Assembly (NCBI RefSeq): GCF_932274485.2
Contig: NC_065880.2
Location: 93,506,730 to 93,570,729, forward strand
DNA from: Patella vulgata
Taxonomy: Eukaryota; Mollusca; Gastropoda; Patellidae
DNA: 64,000 nt
Direction: 5' to 3'
Shown piece by piece: positions 33,206 to 44,600 of the stretch; the first letter of the stretch is position 1, and the number at the start of each line of letters is the position of its first letter. The notes below the pieces were generated by a model. The model did not search any database, was not told the origin of the DNA, and worked only from the letters and a program-made list of their open reading frames with translations. A program made the translations under genes and the position numbers.

Positions 33206-33659
33206 CATTATACAGTACAGTCGCATGCATCTGTTTTCTGGTCCATCATCATTGTCATCACTTATTTTTAGAAACAAGCATTTAAACTTCTTTAATGTTT
33301 TACAATTTAATATTTTAATAGACATTTAACACAATCAATGAGACCATGGCTATTTACAATGTTAGAGATTTATTATGTAATATATAATGAAAGAACTGAC
33401 AGTTCGCTTTAAATACTTTACAATAGATAATAAAAAAAAAATATATTGACTGATTGAATAATAGCTTCTACTCACTGTTTTGCTAAGAAAAGACTATGGA
33501 TTTCAAGAATAGCGAAGCAAACATTCAAGCGGTTATATACATATAAACTATTGCAAAATATCCGATCAATGCAGCAACTCACAAATAACATCATCATCTA
33601 GCGTAATTTATTTTCCCCAATGCAAAGAATTACGTTTAGCTTGTCATGTTTTTCTCAAT
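33206..33659. other. Intergenic, nothing recognised
   Basis: AT-rich sequence without a supported feature. Confidence 0.4.
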
Positions 33660-35180
33660 TTAGCTTATTTGGCCACAGGATCCTCAGAAGGTAGTTTAAA
33701 ATATGGACATTTTTTCTTCTTCCCTTTGCTCCCCCATGTTTCTTTTTCTGCAAATGGCCTTTTTTCGGATGTTCTTGTATCTGTATCAATATAATATGAA
33801 TGATGTTCATATTCTTTTATACGTCCTTTCAAAGATTCGTGCATTGCCATAATAAATCTAAGTTGGAGTTTATTTCTTAAATGTCTCTTTTGGTAAATTT
33901 AAAAAAAAAAATCAATTTTCAGCGGGAGACTTTGTATCACGAGACGAGTTTTTAACCACAACAGCTGACCATAGTGAACCCAATGGCATTTTCGCAGTAA
34001 ATAAGATATTATAGCTGTACAATGATATGGATTCGTAGTTTCAATGTTTGGACTTAAGTAAAGGATAATGTCATCATAGATGTCAGTAGAAATTCGAGCA
34101 AATACAGACTGGCTAAGTTTGGACGACAAAGTTTCTTCATCATCAACGCCCAGTAGCTGCTTCACTGGGAATTCTGTTTGGATATCTTTGAGTCCCATTC
34201 AGAGTTTCTTTAGCATCTTCAAAGTTAGGATGGTTATTTGGATCTCTAGACAGTAAAACTATAGACATATCCTCGAATGCATTATCCAATTCTGCGACCT
34301 AGGCAGCACCGCTCATCATAGCTAGTGTTTTAAGTCTTTATGTGATACCAGATTAGAAATGTGTTCACTTACTTTGTGCAAAATATGTATATTCTAGTTT
34401 TAGATTCCTATTCCTTACCCTGAACAAGGTGACCCCAAGCACGTTCTAGGGGTATAGCTCCTAATGATCCTTGGTTAAACGCAAGAGTAATTGAATGTGT
34501 AAAGGCCCAAGAAAAGTGCGCTTTAGATTTAAAATATTTCAATGTAACATGAAGACGTCCCTTTTTAACTGTATAAAAAAGTTATGTCAACAGTTGAGTG
34601 GCTATTTGATAAAATTTCAGATACCGGAAGAGCTGGATAATCTGTGCTTGGTTTGATTCAGAGGGGATAGTAATAAACCCTTTACTGTTAATCTGGAATT
34701 TTTCAAACCGCCTAACCCGTTGCATCAAAATAAAGCCAACCGTTGCCCTTTAAACTGTGTTTGTGAAATATTTCTAACTGTTCCTCCGAGTATAGATGAA
34801 CTTTAAAGGGACACAATGATAGAGTTTGTATTAAACCCCTGATTTCATCACCTTCAAAGGGGTGTTCAGACATTTGCTTCTGATGCTATTTGCTATTTTG
34901 TGCATAACATCCTTATAGTGAATTGTTTCAATGGCATCTAGTAATTGAACAGGAATATACAGGTCACAGTTCTATGGAATACAATTACTGCTTTTTGCTG
35001 AGCGACGTTTCGGCTAGGCTTCTATAGTCGTTATCAAGCAATGATAAAATATGAAGATTGTTACTTACATGTACATATTTTCCTTCTCTTCTTCGTATCT
35101 GATCGATGAGTTTGACTGCCACATCTTCATACTGATGTCTGAGAAATTGTTTCAATGACATATCTCTGGTTGGTCAGCAT
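33660..35180 (-). pseudogene. Decayed DNA-transposase-like pseudogene
   Basis: Minus-strand translation in shifting frames gives a collinear set of protein-like blocks. They include MSLKQFLRHQYEDVAVKLID (about 35160), LYSEEQLEIFHKHSLKGNGW then LYFDATG (about 34750), and FTHSITLAFNQGSLGAIPLE (about 34460). They continue with VDDEETLSSKLSQSVFARIS and NPYHCTAIISYLLRKCHWVH (34000-34150), then MHESLKGRIKEY at the end (33850). The DATG block followed by an FSWAF-like block resembles DDE-type transposases of MULE-like elements; this is a tentative recognition. Several stops and frameshifts separate the blocks, so it is not functional. No terminal repeats were found. Confidence 0.5.
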
Positions 35181-35460
35181 TAACTAAGTATTGTTGTGTA
35201 CATGTATATATTGTCTTGTTATATTTTCGTATTTTATCATTGCTTGATAATGACTGGCGTATAGGGGTAGCTCGGACCCAGGAGTAACATAGGCCTTGTG
35301 GCGATGGCCTACCACTTCCTGTTTCGGAGTTAACAGCTAGAATAGCATAAATTGAAGTAAAAGTATAAATGGATAATCCGTGATATTATCTATTGTAAAC
35401 GTAATATCATATTTATGTATACAAAGTCAAATATATAATTTAATTATCCAGTATTAATTA

Positions 35461-35800
35461 AACTACTTTCTATTGCGTCTACTTATCAAAGCTTCAACAT
35501 AGCGCTTCGTTTCCAGCACGAAATAGGGAGCCGCTACTTTCTATTGCGTCTACTTATCAAAGCTTCAACATGTCGCTTCGTTTCCAACACGAAATAGGGA
35601 GCCGCAGTGATTCAGTGAGTACGGCACCGGATTACTAACCAGGAGATGAGGGGTCGATCTCGGTTTTGGTTGAGAAAGCTCCCCGGGATTTTCTAGCGTG
35701 GTTTCCCCTTGTCAGCGACGCAGTGGTGCAGTATGACCGCTGTCCGGGAAAAAATCTCCTCAGAAAAGTAGGACGTTAACCCTCATTTCATTTCAGACAA
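35461..35800 (+). mobile_element. 72 bp tandem duplication leading into an internally deleted SINE-2
   Basis: CTACTTTCTATTGCGTCTAC through AATAGGGAGCCGC occurs twice (about 35463 and 35535). The second copy runs straight into the SINE head (GCAGTGATTCAGTGAGTACG), B box GGGTCGATCTCGG and end CGTTAACCCTCATTTCATTT, so the duplication includes the first SINE bases. Confidence 0.75.
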
Positions 35801-36185
35801 GAATTAGTTAATAAACTGGTTACATCGAACATCAACAATTATTTTCCTTTTCGATAAAACTGCTTGTTGTTATATCCTCTATTGGCATCCAATAACCAAT
35901 TGGTTTGAACGAAATAACCGTATTTTTCATCAAAGTAATTCTGGTCGAACGTCTCTAGGGGCAGACACGAAATATGGGTCAATTGTATCGATATCAGCTA
36001 CACCAACACTTCAAATTGTAATTTATACAAACGCCCCCTATGCGTATTGACATACTAGGTTCAAGGGCGATAATTATAATTGACACACCGAACTCGGAAC
36101 ATTCTGTTTAGTGCGCGAGTACCATGGTTAGTGCTAAATGATACATCTCATTTTTTCGTCATAGGTCACGAAATGTAAACAGGGC

Positions 36186-36258
36186 TAGCGCTAATCCCAA
36201 CCCTAGCCCTAACCCTGGGCCTAGCCCCAATGCTTACCCAACCCTAACCTACAATCTC
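36186..36258. repeat. Degenerate telomere-like CCCTAA tract
   Basis: AACCCTAGCCCTAACCCTGG and CCCAACCCTAACCTAC are imperfect CCCTAA units, about 70 bp in all. Confidence 0.55.
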
Positions 36259-36494
36259 GCCAATAATCACGTGCCCTAACCTTATTTACATCTCAGCGAC
36301 CTTGACAAAAATTGAGCTGACCTTAACAAATAGATTTAGCCCTAGTGCCATACTAACCGACCAACCGCTTAATTGTTTCAACATGTGCATTAAGGTCAGT
36401 TTATACTGATCTCGGCGTTCGCATGTTATTGACCTAAGTCACATTTTGATAGGTGGTCTGAAAATACAGATGTTTGGGGTTCACCGTTAAAAGG

Positions 36495-36698
36495 GAGAGA
36501 GAGGGAGAAATGGGGTTTAACGTCCACTCGACACAAACTAGGTCATTTCGGGACTAACATATGGTTTAATTTTATTTCAATAATTCGCTTGCGCATAGGG
36601 GTCTTTAGCAGTGGGAGGAAACCGGAGGACCCGGAGAAAACCCACGAGGTTGGACAGGCGACCCTACTTCTTGTCACGTACAACCGGGGATTCGAAAC
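36495..36698 (-). mobile_element. 5'-truncated SINE-1 with 13 bp TSD
   Basis: Runs from the 3' end (TGGGGTTTAACGTCCACTCG) to the B box (GGGGATTCGAAACC) and stops there, lacking the A box. CACCGTTAAAAGG is directly repeated at 36482-36494 and 36699-36711. This is the signature of an incomplete target-primed reverse transcription. Confidence 0.9.
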
Positions 36699-36711
36699 CA
36701 CCGTTAAAAGG

Positions 36712-37829
36712 AAGAAAGTTGAATGTAACAACGGAATATTTATTACAAAAATATTCAGAATCAATGTCTTTTTATAGTGCTGTAATCACTACAAGATTAC
36801 AACTTTTTTTTTAACTTATTTTGTTTGACTGGTCCTAAAGGCACTCGCCTTATTTGCCTAATGGTTAATCCGGCACTTATTTGAATGGAGTCATTTAGAT
36901 TAACGGCGAACGCAAATGCTTTGGGGAATATAGTTCGCACGAACCATTTTCATTAGCCAATCAGAGTTCGAGGTCAAAAGGTATACATGGTCAAATCGTA
37001 TATCTTTTTTATCTGCGAATCGCTGATTTCAGTACGAAAAATGATTCCCGCTAAAAGTCGCAATTGTCAGAGGTCGCGTTCTCGGTCGCGATTGTGCTTA
37101 ATATAAATGTCCCTAAATTATCATCAAGACATTCTAACACATATTGTAAAATACACAAACACCCTCTATAATATGCAATAGTTCTATAGACGATTTACAA
37201 ATTGAACAATTTTAAGTATTTAAAATGGCGATATGATGCATTTAGTAAAGTATTTGTTAATGGCGTTTAATAGCGTTCAATCTTGATTCGTCTTTGCTAT
37301 ATTGCTATCTGAGAGATTGCAATCGAAAATTGTCTACGATACCCTAAGACTTTTTCAATTATCAGTAACCTAGGTTTCGTTTTGAACTCGACTGTAAATG
37401 TTTGATGTTAGAAAACATGTCTAGCCAGATATCTTGCAAACAAATCTCCAAGTTTTACCAGTAAGCAGATTGTCGATGATAATGGCGTAAATTGGAGTTA
37501 AGATCGAGACTCTTTCTGAAGTTCATTAGAAACTAGTCCTAATGTAAACACCAATCATTGCGAGTTTGTTTATTTGTCTTTGTGTTTGCCTGCATACAAA
37601 ACTTTCTACACTTGGTACTGATCAATAAAATCGATCCAAATATCGATCTCACTTCCTGAATCACTTACCTGTGATTGTCGGCGGCTTTTGATGAGTTAAT
37701 GGATGCAGGTAAATACACCTGTATCGTCGTGTTCTCACTCATGTTTTTAAAAGAAAAAGCAAATCAAACATGGAGAGGTTTTCAATAGAAATTTCAGGGT
37801 AACTGTCCAACAGATGAAAGATAAAACAA
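36712..37829. other. Intergenic, no feature recognised
   Basis: No supported coding frame, RNA or repeat. Confidence 0.4.
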
Positions 37830-37831
37830 AC

Positions 37832-37989
37832 GATACGGCAGATATTATACCATGCGGTAATGTCATAGATACTATACGATACGGCAGATATTATACCATG
37901 CGGTAATGCCATAGATACTATACTATACGGCAGATATTATACCATGCGGTAATGCCATAGATACTATACGATACGGCAGGACAGATACA
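37832..37989. repeat. ~58 bp tandem repeat
   Basis: Three copies of CGGCAGATATTATACCATGC followed by GGTAATGCCATAGATACTAT. Confidence 0.85.
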
Positions 37990-38494
37990 AGAGACTTTTG
38001 GCAAACGTAATTTCCTGGTCCGTATCGCGTATCCGTATGGATTTTGCATGTGACGTCATCAATGTCTGTGTATTTCTCATACGTGATACGGCACACGGAT
38101 ACGGCAGCACGTATGGAACGGCTTTCATACGGAAATGGTCCGTATAACACTGTCGTCTTTTTACCGTCGTTTTTGCTACTTTTAGACGCTGAAATGTTGC
38201 ATCATAGCGTTTTTATAAATCTATGTGTATCCTAGAACACGAAGGTGTATATTTGATGTGATTTTAACAGTGATAACGACTGCAATTTAATCATTATTTT
38301 TGATGGGTTGTTCTCGGAATTTTCATATTTTTCCCGCCTGTCTGCATACTGGTTGATCTACGGGCTAAACTTTCTGAAATGATACATTAGTGAAACCAAA
38401 AATTTCTAAAATCTGCCAAAACTCTATAACTACATTGACGCAATGTATCACGTATACGATACGGATGGGAAAAATCCGCTTGCCAAAAGTCTCT
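37990..38494 (-). mobile_element. Element ZQ1 copy 1 (inverted-end MITE in ATACG repeats)
   Basis: Ends AGAGACTTTTGGCAAACG and CGCTTGCCAAAAGTCTCT form an inverted pair; subterminal CCGTATC repeats follow. 505 bp, reverse orientation to copies 2 and 3. ZQ1 is only a local label. No long reading frame of interest. Confidence 0.85.
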
Positions 38495-38540
38495 ATTATA
38501 CGATACAGCAGATACGATACGTTATGGTAAGGCAGATGCT

Positions 38541-39081
38541 AGAGACTTTTGGCTAGCGGATTTTTTTTCCATCCGTATCACGTATCCATATCGTCACATG
38601 ATACGTTCGTCAATGTAATTTTAGAGTTTTGACAGATTTTCCCGCCACGCACGTATGAGTAGCTGAGCTGAGCTTAGTTCTATTACAGCATTATGGCAGT
38701 TGTCTACCAAGATCACCATCAGTACTAGTCAACTGCATAGCTGAATATTCCGAGAAAAACTCATCAAAAATTAATAATGATTAAATTCCAGTCTTTATCA
38801 TGGTTCAAATCACATCAAATACACACCATTGTGTTCTAATATACACATAGATTCATAAACAAGCTATGACACAACATTGCAGCGTTTAAAAGTAGCAAAA
38901 AAGACGGTAAAAAGATAACGATGTTAAACGGACCTTATCCGTATGAAAGCTGGTCGGTACGTACTGTCGTATCCATGTGCCGTATCACGTATGAGAAATA
39001 CACACACATTGATGACGTCACAAGCATAATCGATACGGATACGTGATATGGACCAGAAATTTACGCTTGCCAAAAGTATCT
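38541..39081 (+). mobile_element. Element ZQ1 copy 3, most diverged
   Basis: Starts AGAGACTTTTGGCTAGCGGA and ends GCTTGCCAAAAGTATCT; 541 bp with the same internal landmarks as copies 1 and 2 (AGTTTTGACAGATTTTCCCG, AAAAGTAGCAAAAA), but with an internal rearrangement. Confidence 0.8.
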
Positions 39082-39223
39082 ACTGTACGTTACGATACGT
39101 ATGGCAGATATGATACTATACGATACGGTACGGTACGATAAAACAGATAAGATACGATAAGGTAGGGCATATACGGCACGATACGATACAACAGATGCTA
39201 TACGGTACGATAAAACAGATAAT

Positions 39224-39742
39224 AGAGACTTTTGGCAAGCGGATTTTCCCCATCCGTATCCCGTATCCGTATCGTATACGTGATACGTTGCGTCAGTGTA
39301 GTTTTAGAGTTTTGGCAGATTTTAGAAATTTTTGGTTTCATTAATGTATCATTTCAGAAAGTTTAGCCCGTAGATCAACCAGTATGCAGACAGGCGGGAA
39401 AAATATGAAAATTCCGAGAAAAACCCATCAAAAATAATGATTAAATTGCAGTCGTTATCACTGTTAAAATCACATCAAATATACACCTTCGTGTTCTAGG
39501 ATACACATAGATTCATAAAAACGCTATGATGCAACATTTTAGCGTCTAAAAGTAGCAAAAACGACGGTAAAAAGACGACTAGTGTTATACGGACCATTTC
39601 CGTATGAAAGCCGTTCCATACGTGCTGCCGTATCCGAGTGCCGTATCACGTATGCGAAATACACAGACATTGATGACGTCACACGCAAAATCCATACGGA
39701 TACGCGATACGGACCAGGAAATTACGCTTGCCAAAAGTCTCT
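39224..39742 (+). mobile_element. Element ZQ1 copy 2
   Basis: 519 bp, an almost exact inverted copy of 37990-38494 (shared AGCCCGTAGATCAACCAGTA and AACGACGGTAAAAAGACGAC). Copies 1 and 2 could form a long hairpin with about 730 bp between them. Confidence 0.85.
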
Positions 39743-39994
39743 AATATACGATACGATACGATATAATGCAATGCCCAACATCAGATACCATACGATACGG
39801 TACGGTACGATACGATACGGTACGGTACGATACTATACGATACGATGCGGTACGATACGATACAGCGCGATACGATACGATACAGTACGATACGATACAA
39901 CATATACTATAAGATACGGTACGATACGATACAAAAGATACAATACGATACGGTACGATACGATACAGTGCGATAAGGTAGGGTATATACTATA
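39743..39994. repeat. ATACG-type pentanucleotide microsatellite
   Basis: GATACGATACGGTACGATAC-type repeats. The same repeat flanks the ZQ1 copies at 38495-38540 and 39082-39223. The 154-codon frame at 39582 is translated microsatellite plus element. Confidence 0.9.
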
Positions 39995-40255
39995 CGATTT
40001 TTACGGCGTGGGTTCCTTTTGTCAGGGTGAGGGATGGAGGGCATGACAAGTAACTCTGTCTAGTTGTTTGGATGTGACGAAAAATCACAGTCCCGTGTTC
40101 ACATTGGTGTGCACGTAAAAGAACCCTTGACAGTTGGAAGGCAATCAACACTAAGTTACTTTCTTGCAAAACTGACTTTACACAACATATATGGCGTTTG
40201 CCCTTCATTAGCCTGAATGGCGCAGAAAAGTAGGACGTTAAACCCTATTTCATGT
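39995..40255 (+). mobile_element. SINE-2 body, head missing
   Basis: Begins in the middle (ACGGCGTGGGTTCCTTTTGT) and runs to GACGTTAAACCCTATTTCAT. Confidence 0.8.
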
Positions 40256-40639
40256 CGTCTGGGTTTATGCTGGTTGTCATGCGACGTGCGCGCATCCTGT
40301 CCTCCCTATCTATATAAATAGTTTAATTATTAATGTGTTGTGTGTATATGAAAATCGACAAAGTATTCTCCCCAGGGTAAAAAAGAATCAATAACAACAA
40401 ATAAATCGAGACTACAAATGCTTCTAGTCTTGACAATCCGGTCTCAATTCAAGCAATACCATATTGTTATTGGGCATGCCGTGTAGATTGGTGAGAAGTA
40501 ATGTCAGCGAGGATTACATGACGAAAAAGTATGGTTACTAATTGAAATTTAATGACTTTTATCTAATCCAATTAGTAGATGCGGGTCTGAAATTATCGAC
40601 GATGAATTTGATAAAGAAAGTGGGATGGGTTGGTGATTG

Positions 40640-40718
40640 AGCGGAGCCGTTTATTTATAATTATACGTACAGAAGTGAAGTGTATATTTCATATTGACAT
40701 GGCCGACTCACATTGACT
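40640..40718 (+). promoter_or_regulatory. Possible promoter and leader exon of the glutamate receptor gene
   Basis: A TTTATAA box (40654-40660) is followed about 58 bases later by a strong donor, ACT then GTAAGT (GT at 40719-40720). The first coding exon has an acceptor just before its ATG (AG at 41644-41645), so a non-coding leader is expected about here. The placement is inference. Confidence 0.3.
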
Positions 40719-40875
40719 GTAAGTAGTTCTTTTATTTTTAACTAACGCCATTAGAGAATAGAAAATAACCGAATGGTTGTCAAGTATCAATATTTACTAA
40801 TAACACCATGAATTGAATTTTTTTTTTTTATATATATATTTAAAAAAAAAATAAGGACTAGCGTACGATTCCCGG

Positions 40876-40910
<35 letters not shown>
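40876..40910. repeat. GA microsatellite
   Basis: An AG run of about 34 bp. Confidence 0.95.
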
Positions 40911-40912
<2 letters not shown>

Positions 40913-41648
40913 GGCTAACATTTTGTACACCTGTATTCCAATCAACAGTCGGAGGAAACTGTGATTATGATTTACAGTTTACCCTACTCGGCCACCCAAT
41001 CCCGTAAATTTATCCCTTTTTTTTTTAGCTTCGTTTATGATTCTTAAATAAGTCCCGTACACACCACACCGATTTGCTTATGTACGCTTTATGGAGGATT
41101 TATTGTAGAATCCAAACTGATTCGTGTTCATTTTTAAAATAGATAATTAGTGAATGTTTAATATTTTGATTAAAATAACTAAAGTGACTAGGGCGTCAAT
41201 ATTGTGAAAGTGAAATCCTTAAACGGGACATTAGTCCAAAAAATATTCAGTTGTGTTAAGTATTTATAAAGATATAATGCCGAGTCATACATTTAAAACT
41301 TGCTTTTTAGTATGTCCGCAATTGAAATGTATATCCCCTTCGTTTGATCAACCTGCGTATAGGCTAAATGCATTTTATAGACATACAGATACATGTATAT
41401 TATCAAACCATTAAAAACAACACGAGATTTCATTCACTTTACATTCTCCGTCTACCTCATTTACTGCCTAAATTAAACTAGATTTATATACGGAAAATAA
41501 TCATCAAGTTATGTTTACTTTTCCTTTCAATTATCAAATTGATTCAAGTCTGTAACTAAGCAAGTCAAGTTCGTAGACTAATATGTTATTACGTTATTCT
41601 ATATCCAGTAGTACCCAGTGACTTAAATTATTTTAATATTTTTAGTGG

Positions 41649-44600
41649 ATGAAATCAAGAGATCGAACCATGATGGTCGACACCAAGATGATATTGACCT
41701 GTTGTCTTGTTCTTATTATCGTAGGTGTCACGTTCAGCAATGGAGTAAACATAGGTAAATATTTTAATATATAATTATACAATGCTTAATTATTTTGAAG
41801 GACGAGTGAATAGTATTTTTAAATTCATAAATAAATAATTATTATATAATACTTAAGTAATTTGAAGGACGAGTAAATAGTATTTGTAAATTCATAAAAA
41901 AGTAATTATTATATAATACTTAATTTATTAATAAAGGATATTAGTAATTTCATAATTGTGTATTTATTATAAAATAGTCAGTATATTTGAATCACGGGCA
42001 AAGGGTATTTTTAAAGTCATAAATATCTAATTTGTTTAAGTAAATGGTAGCCTATTTGTAAATTCATCAATAAGTAATTTTTATATAAAACCTAATTTAT
42101 TTCAGTAATTTTTTTTAAAATTTATGAATAAGTAATTATTATCCAATAGCTAATTAATTTGAGTAAATGCTATTTTTAAATTGATAAATAAGTAATTAAT
42201 ATACAATAGGTAATTGATTTGAGTAAATGCTATTTTTTAATTGATAAAAAAGTAATTATTATGTGATAGATAACTAATTATTATATAATACAAGTATATA
42301 TTATACAATAGCTAATTAATTTGAGTAAATGCTATTTTAAATTAATAAATAAGCAATTATTATATAATATCTAATTAATTTGAGTAAATGCTATTTTAAA
42401 ACTCATAAATAAGTAATTATTATATAATATCTAATTAATTTGAGTAAATGCTATTTTAAATTAATAAATAGGCAATTATTATATAATATCTAATTTTTTT
42501 GAGTAAATGCTATTTTAAAACTCATAAATAAGTAATTATTATATAAATATCTAATTTATTTGAAACACGAAGAATTGGTATTTTTAAATTCATAAAAAAG
42601 TACATATTATAACATACCTAATTTATATGAAATACAAGTAAATGATATTTTAAAATTAAAAATTGAATTTAACATTGCCTATCTTCTCTATGGTGAAACG
42701 AGTCATATTTACCAAGGTGAATAGGGTTACACATTTTCCTTTGTTTTCATTCTAGCATTACTGATAGACGACGACGCAGGCCAGAACACAAGTCAAATAT
42801 CAACCATTGTGAACTACGTCATTATGTCGATAGATGTCCAACCAAAACCGGAAGTAACTATAAAATCCATAACATATGAAGACATCGTCAATGCAAGCTC
42901 TGGTAACCAATCTTTTTATTTTGTTTTGCTTAAACCAAAACCCTAATTAACGTGCTGCCTCTGAATTTATAGTAAAATGTTCAGTTAGATTCGTTTCAAG
43001 CAGGGAGTCAGGATGAAACGAATGTGTGCTTCTACATATCCGCTACCCATTCCGCCAATTAGTTTAGAAATGAACAGTATTTTTGTTCAGGTAGATATCG
43101 AAATTTGGATTTGGTAACTATGCCTACGTGTAGTTCTTTCTCTACTTAGATACAAAATATATAAATATAAACAGTATGTAGATTTTATGAATAAATATAA
43201 GAAACTTTCTTTTAATAAATATGTATACATACACATGGATATAAAAATTACATAAATATCAACAGAATTCAATAAATATCAACATAATTCAGTAAATACA
43301 TAAACATAGAAAAAAAAAGATACGTAAAATTGATAACAGAGCTGAAGACAGCTTTAGAATTATTTTACGTAGATTTAAATTTTTTTGACAAATAAATAAA
43401 TTCTTGAACTTATATCAGGACTATGTTATCCCGCTCCACTATAAGACGAAGATTATTATAATTTGAAAAGAAATCAAATGGGTTTTAACGTCCTACTGTT
43501 CTGCTCCTAACCTGGGCTAATGAAGACGGGTATACGCCATACAGTGTGCTATGAGGGAAATTTTGCCCGGGCAGCGGCGCTACGGCCTTCTCTTATATCG
43601 AATTCCAACTGCCAAGGGATCTTTTACGTGCACGCCAATGTGTACACGGGACCTCGGTTTTTCGTCCCATCCGAACGACTAGACAGCTGTCCTTGTCAGG
43701 CCCTCCATCCTGCATCACTGACAAGGGGAAACCACCACGCCTGAATATTATAATTGACTACCCGACGTCTTTCATATGACAGTATGTGCTCTACCCCAAT
43801 ATCTGGCGTTAATGATAATTAAGTCCTTATGCACAAGTCGATGGTAATCTGCGGAAACGGCGAATGACTTGACTTAAACATACATTATGCAACAGCTAAA
43901 TCTGCCTACTGCAGGTCTTTCATTAGGCCTGACATGTTATATAACTATTAATTGGAATCAATTCTCGATGCTATCTGATATCTCCAATATTAAGTAGATT
44001 AGAACGGTTCAGACATATTTTGATTTAATCGAACAACCAGTGCAGTGGTTGCAATTAATGCACACATCTTGCCAAACCTTCAAAAGCTAATATCGTCGCA
44101 CGCAATGGAGCAATTTGAACGAAATTTTTAATACATTCATTTTGGATTATCTATTTTCGAAGGACCAACTCTTTATCTAAATCTTACATAATGTATCTTT
44201 AAAGACGCTACTTGTTAAGTGTGTTCGGGTGTTCATGTCCTGTATGAAGGTACATACGTTTTCAGTGTGCTCGAGCTTTCTATATGTTGGTACCACCCTA
44301 AAAGTATAGATATTATATTTTATGTTTCAGTTTGTGATTTAATCGATGTAAGATTTTCTGGTTTGATATTCGTAACTTCCTGTTCCGGTATCCATGTAGT
44401 TAACCACAAAATGGCTGACCTTGAGTTTCCGGTGTTCCTAATATCAACAGGTTTCTGCACCACACACCATCTGGCACCGTCTGCGTTCCTAGTGCAGACA
44501 GGACGAGAGGAAATAATGGATGCCATGAAAGATATATTACAGACAGGTGTTTTTACAACTGTAGCTGTAATGTACGACAGACTCTATGGTAAATAGCATC

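Noticed and set aside
39582-40046. 154-codon frame rich in RYGTI repeats
   Set aside because: Translation of ATACG microsatellite joined to an inverted-end element and a SINE.
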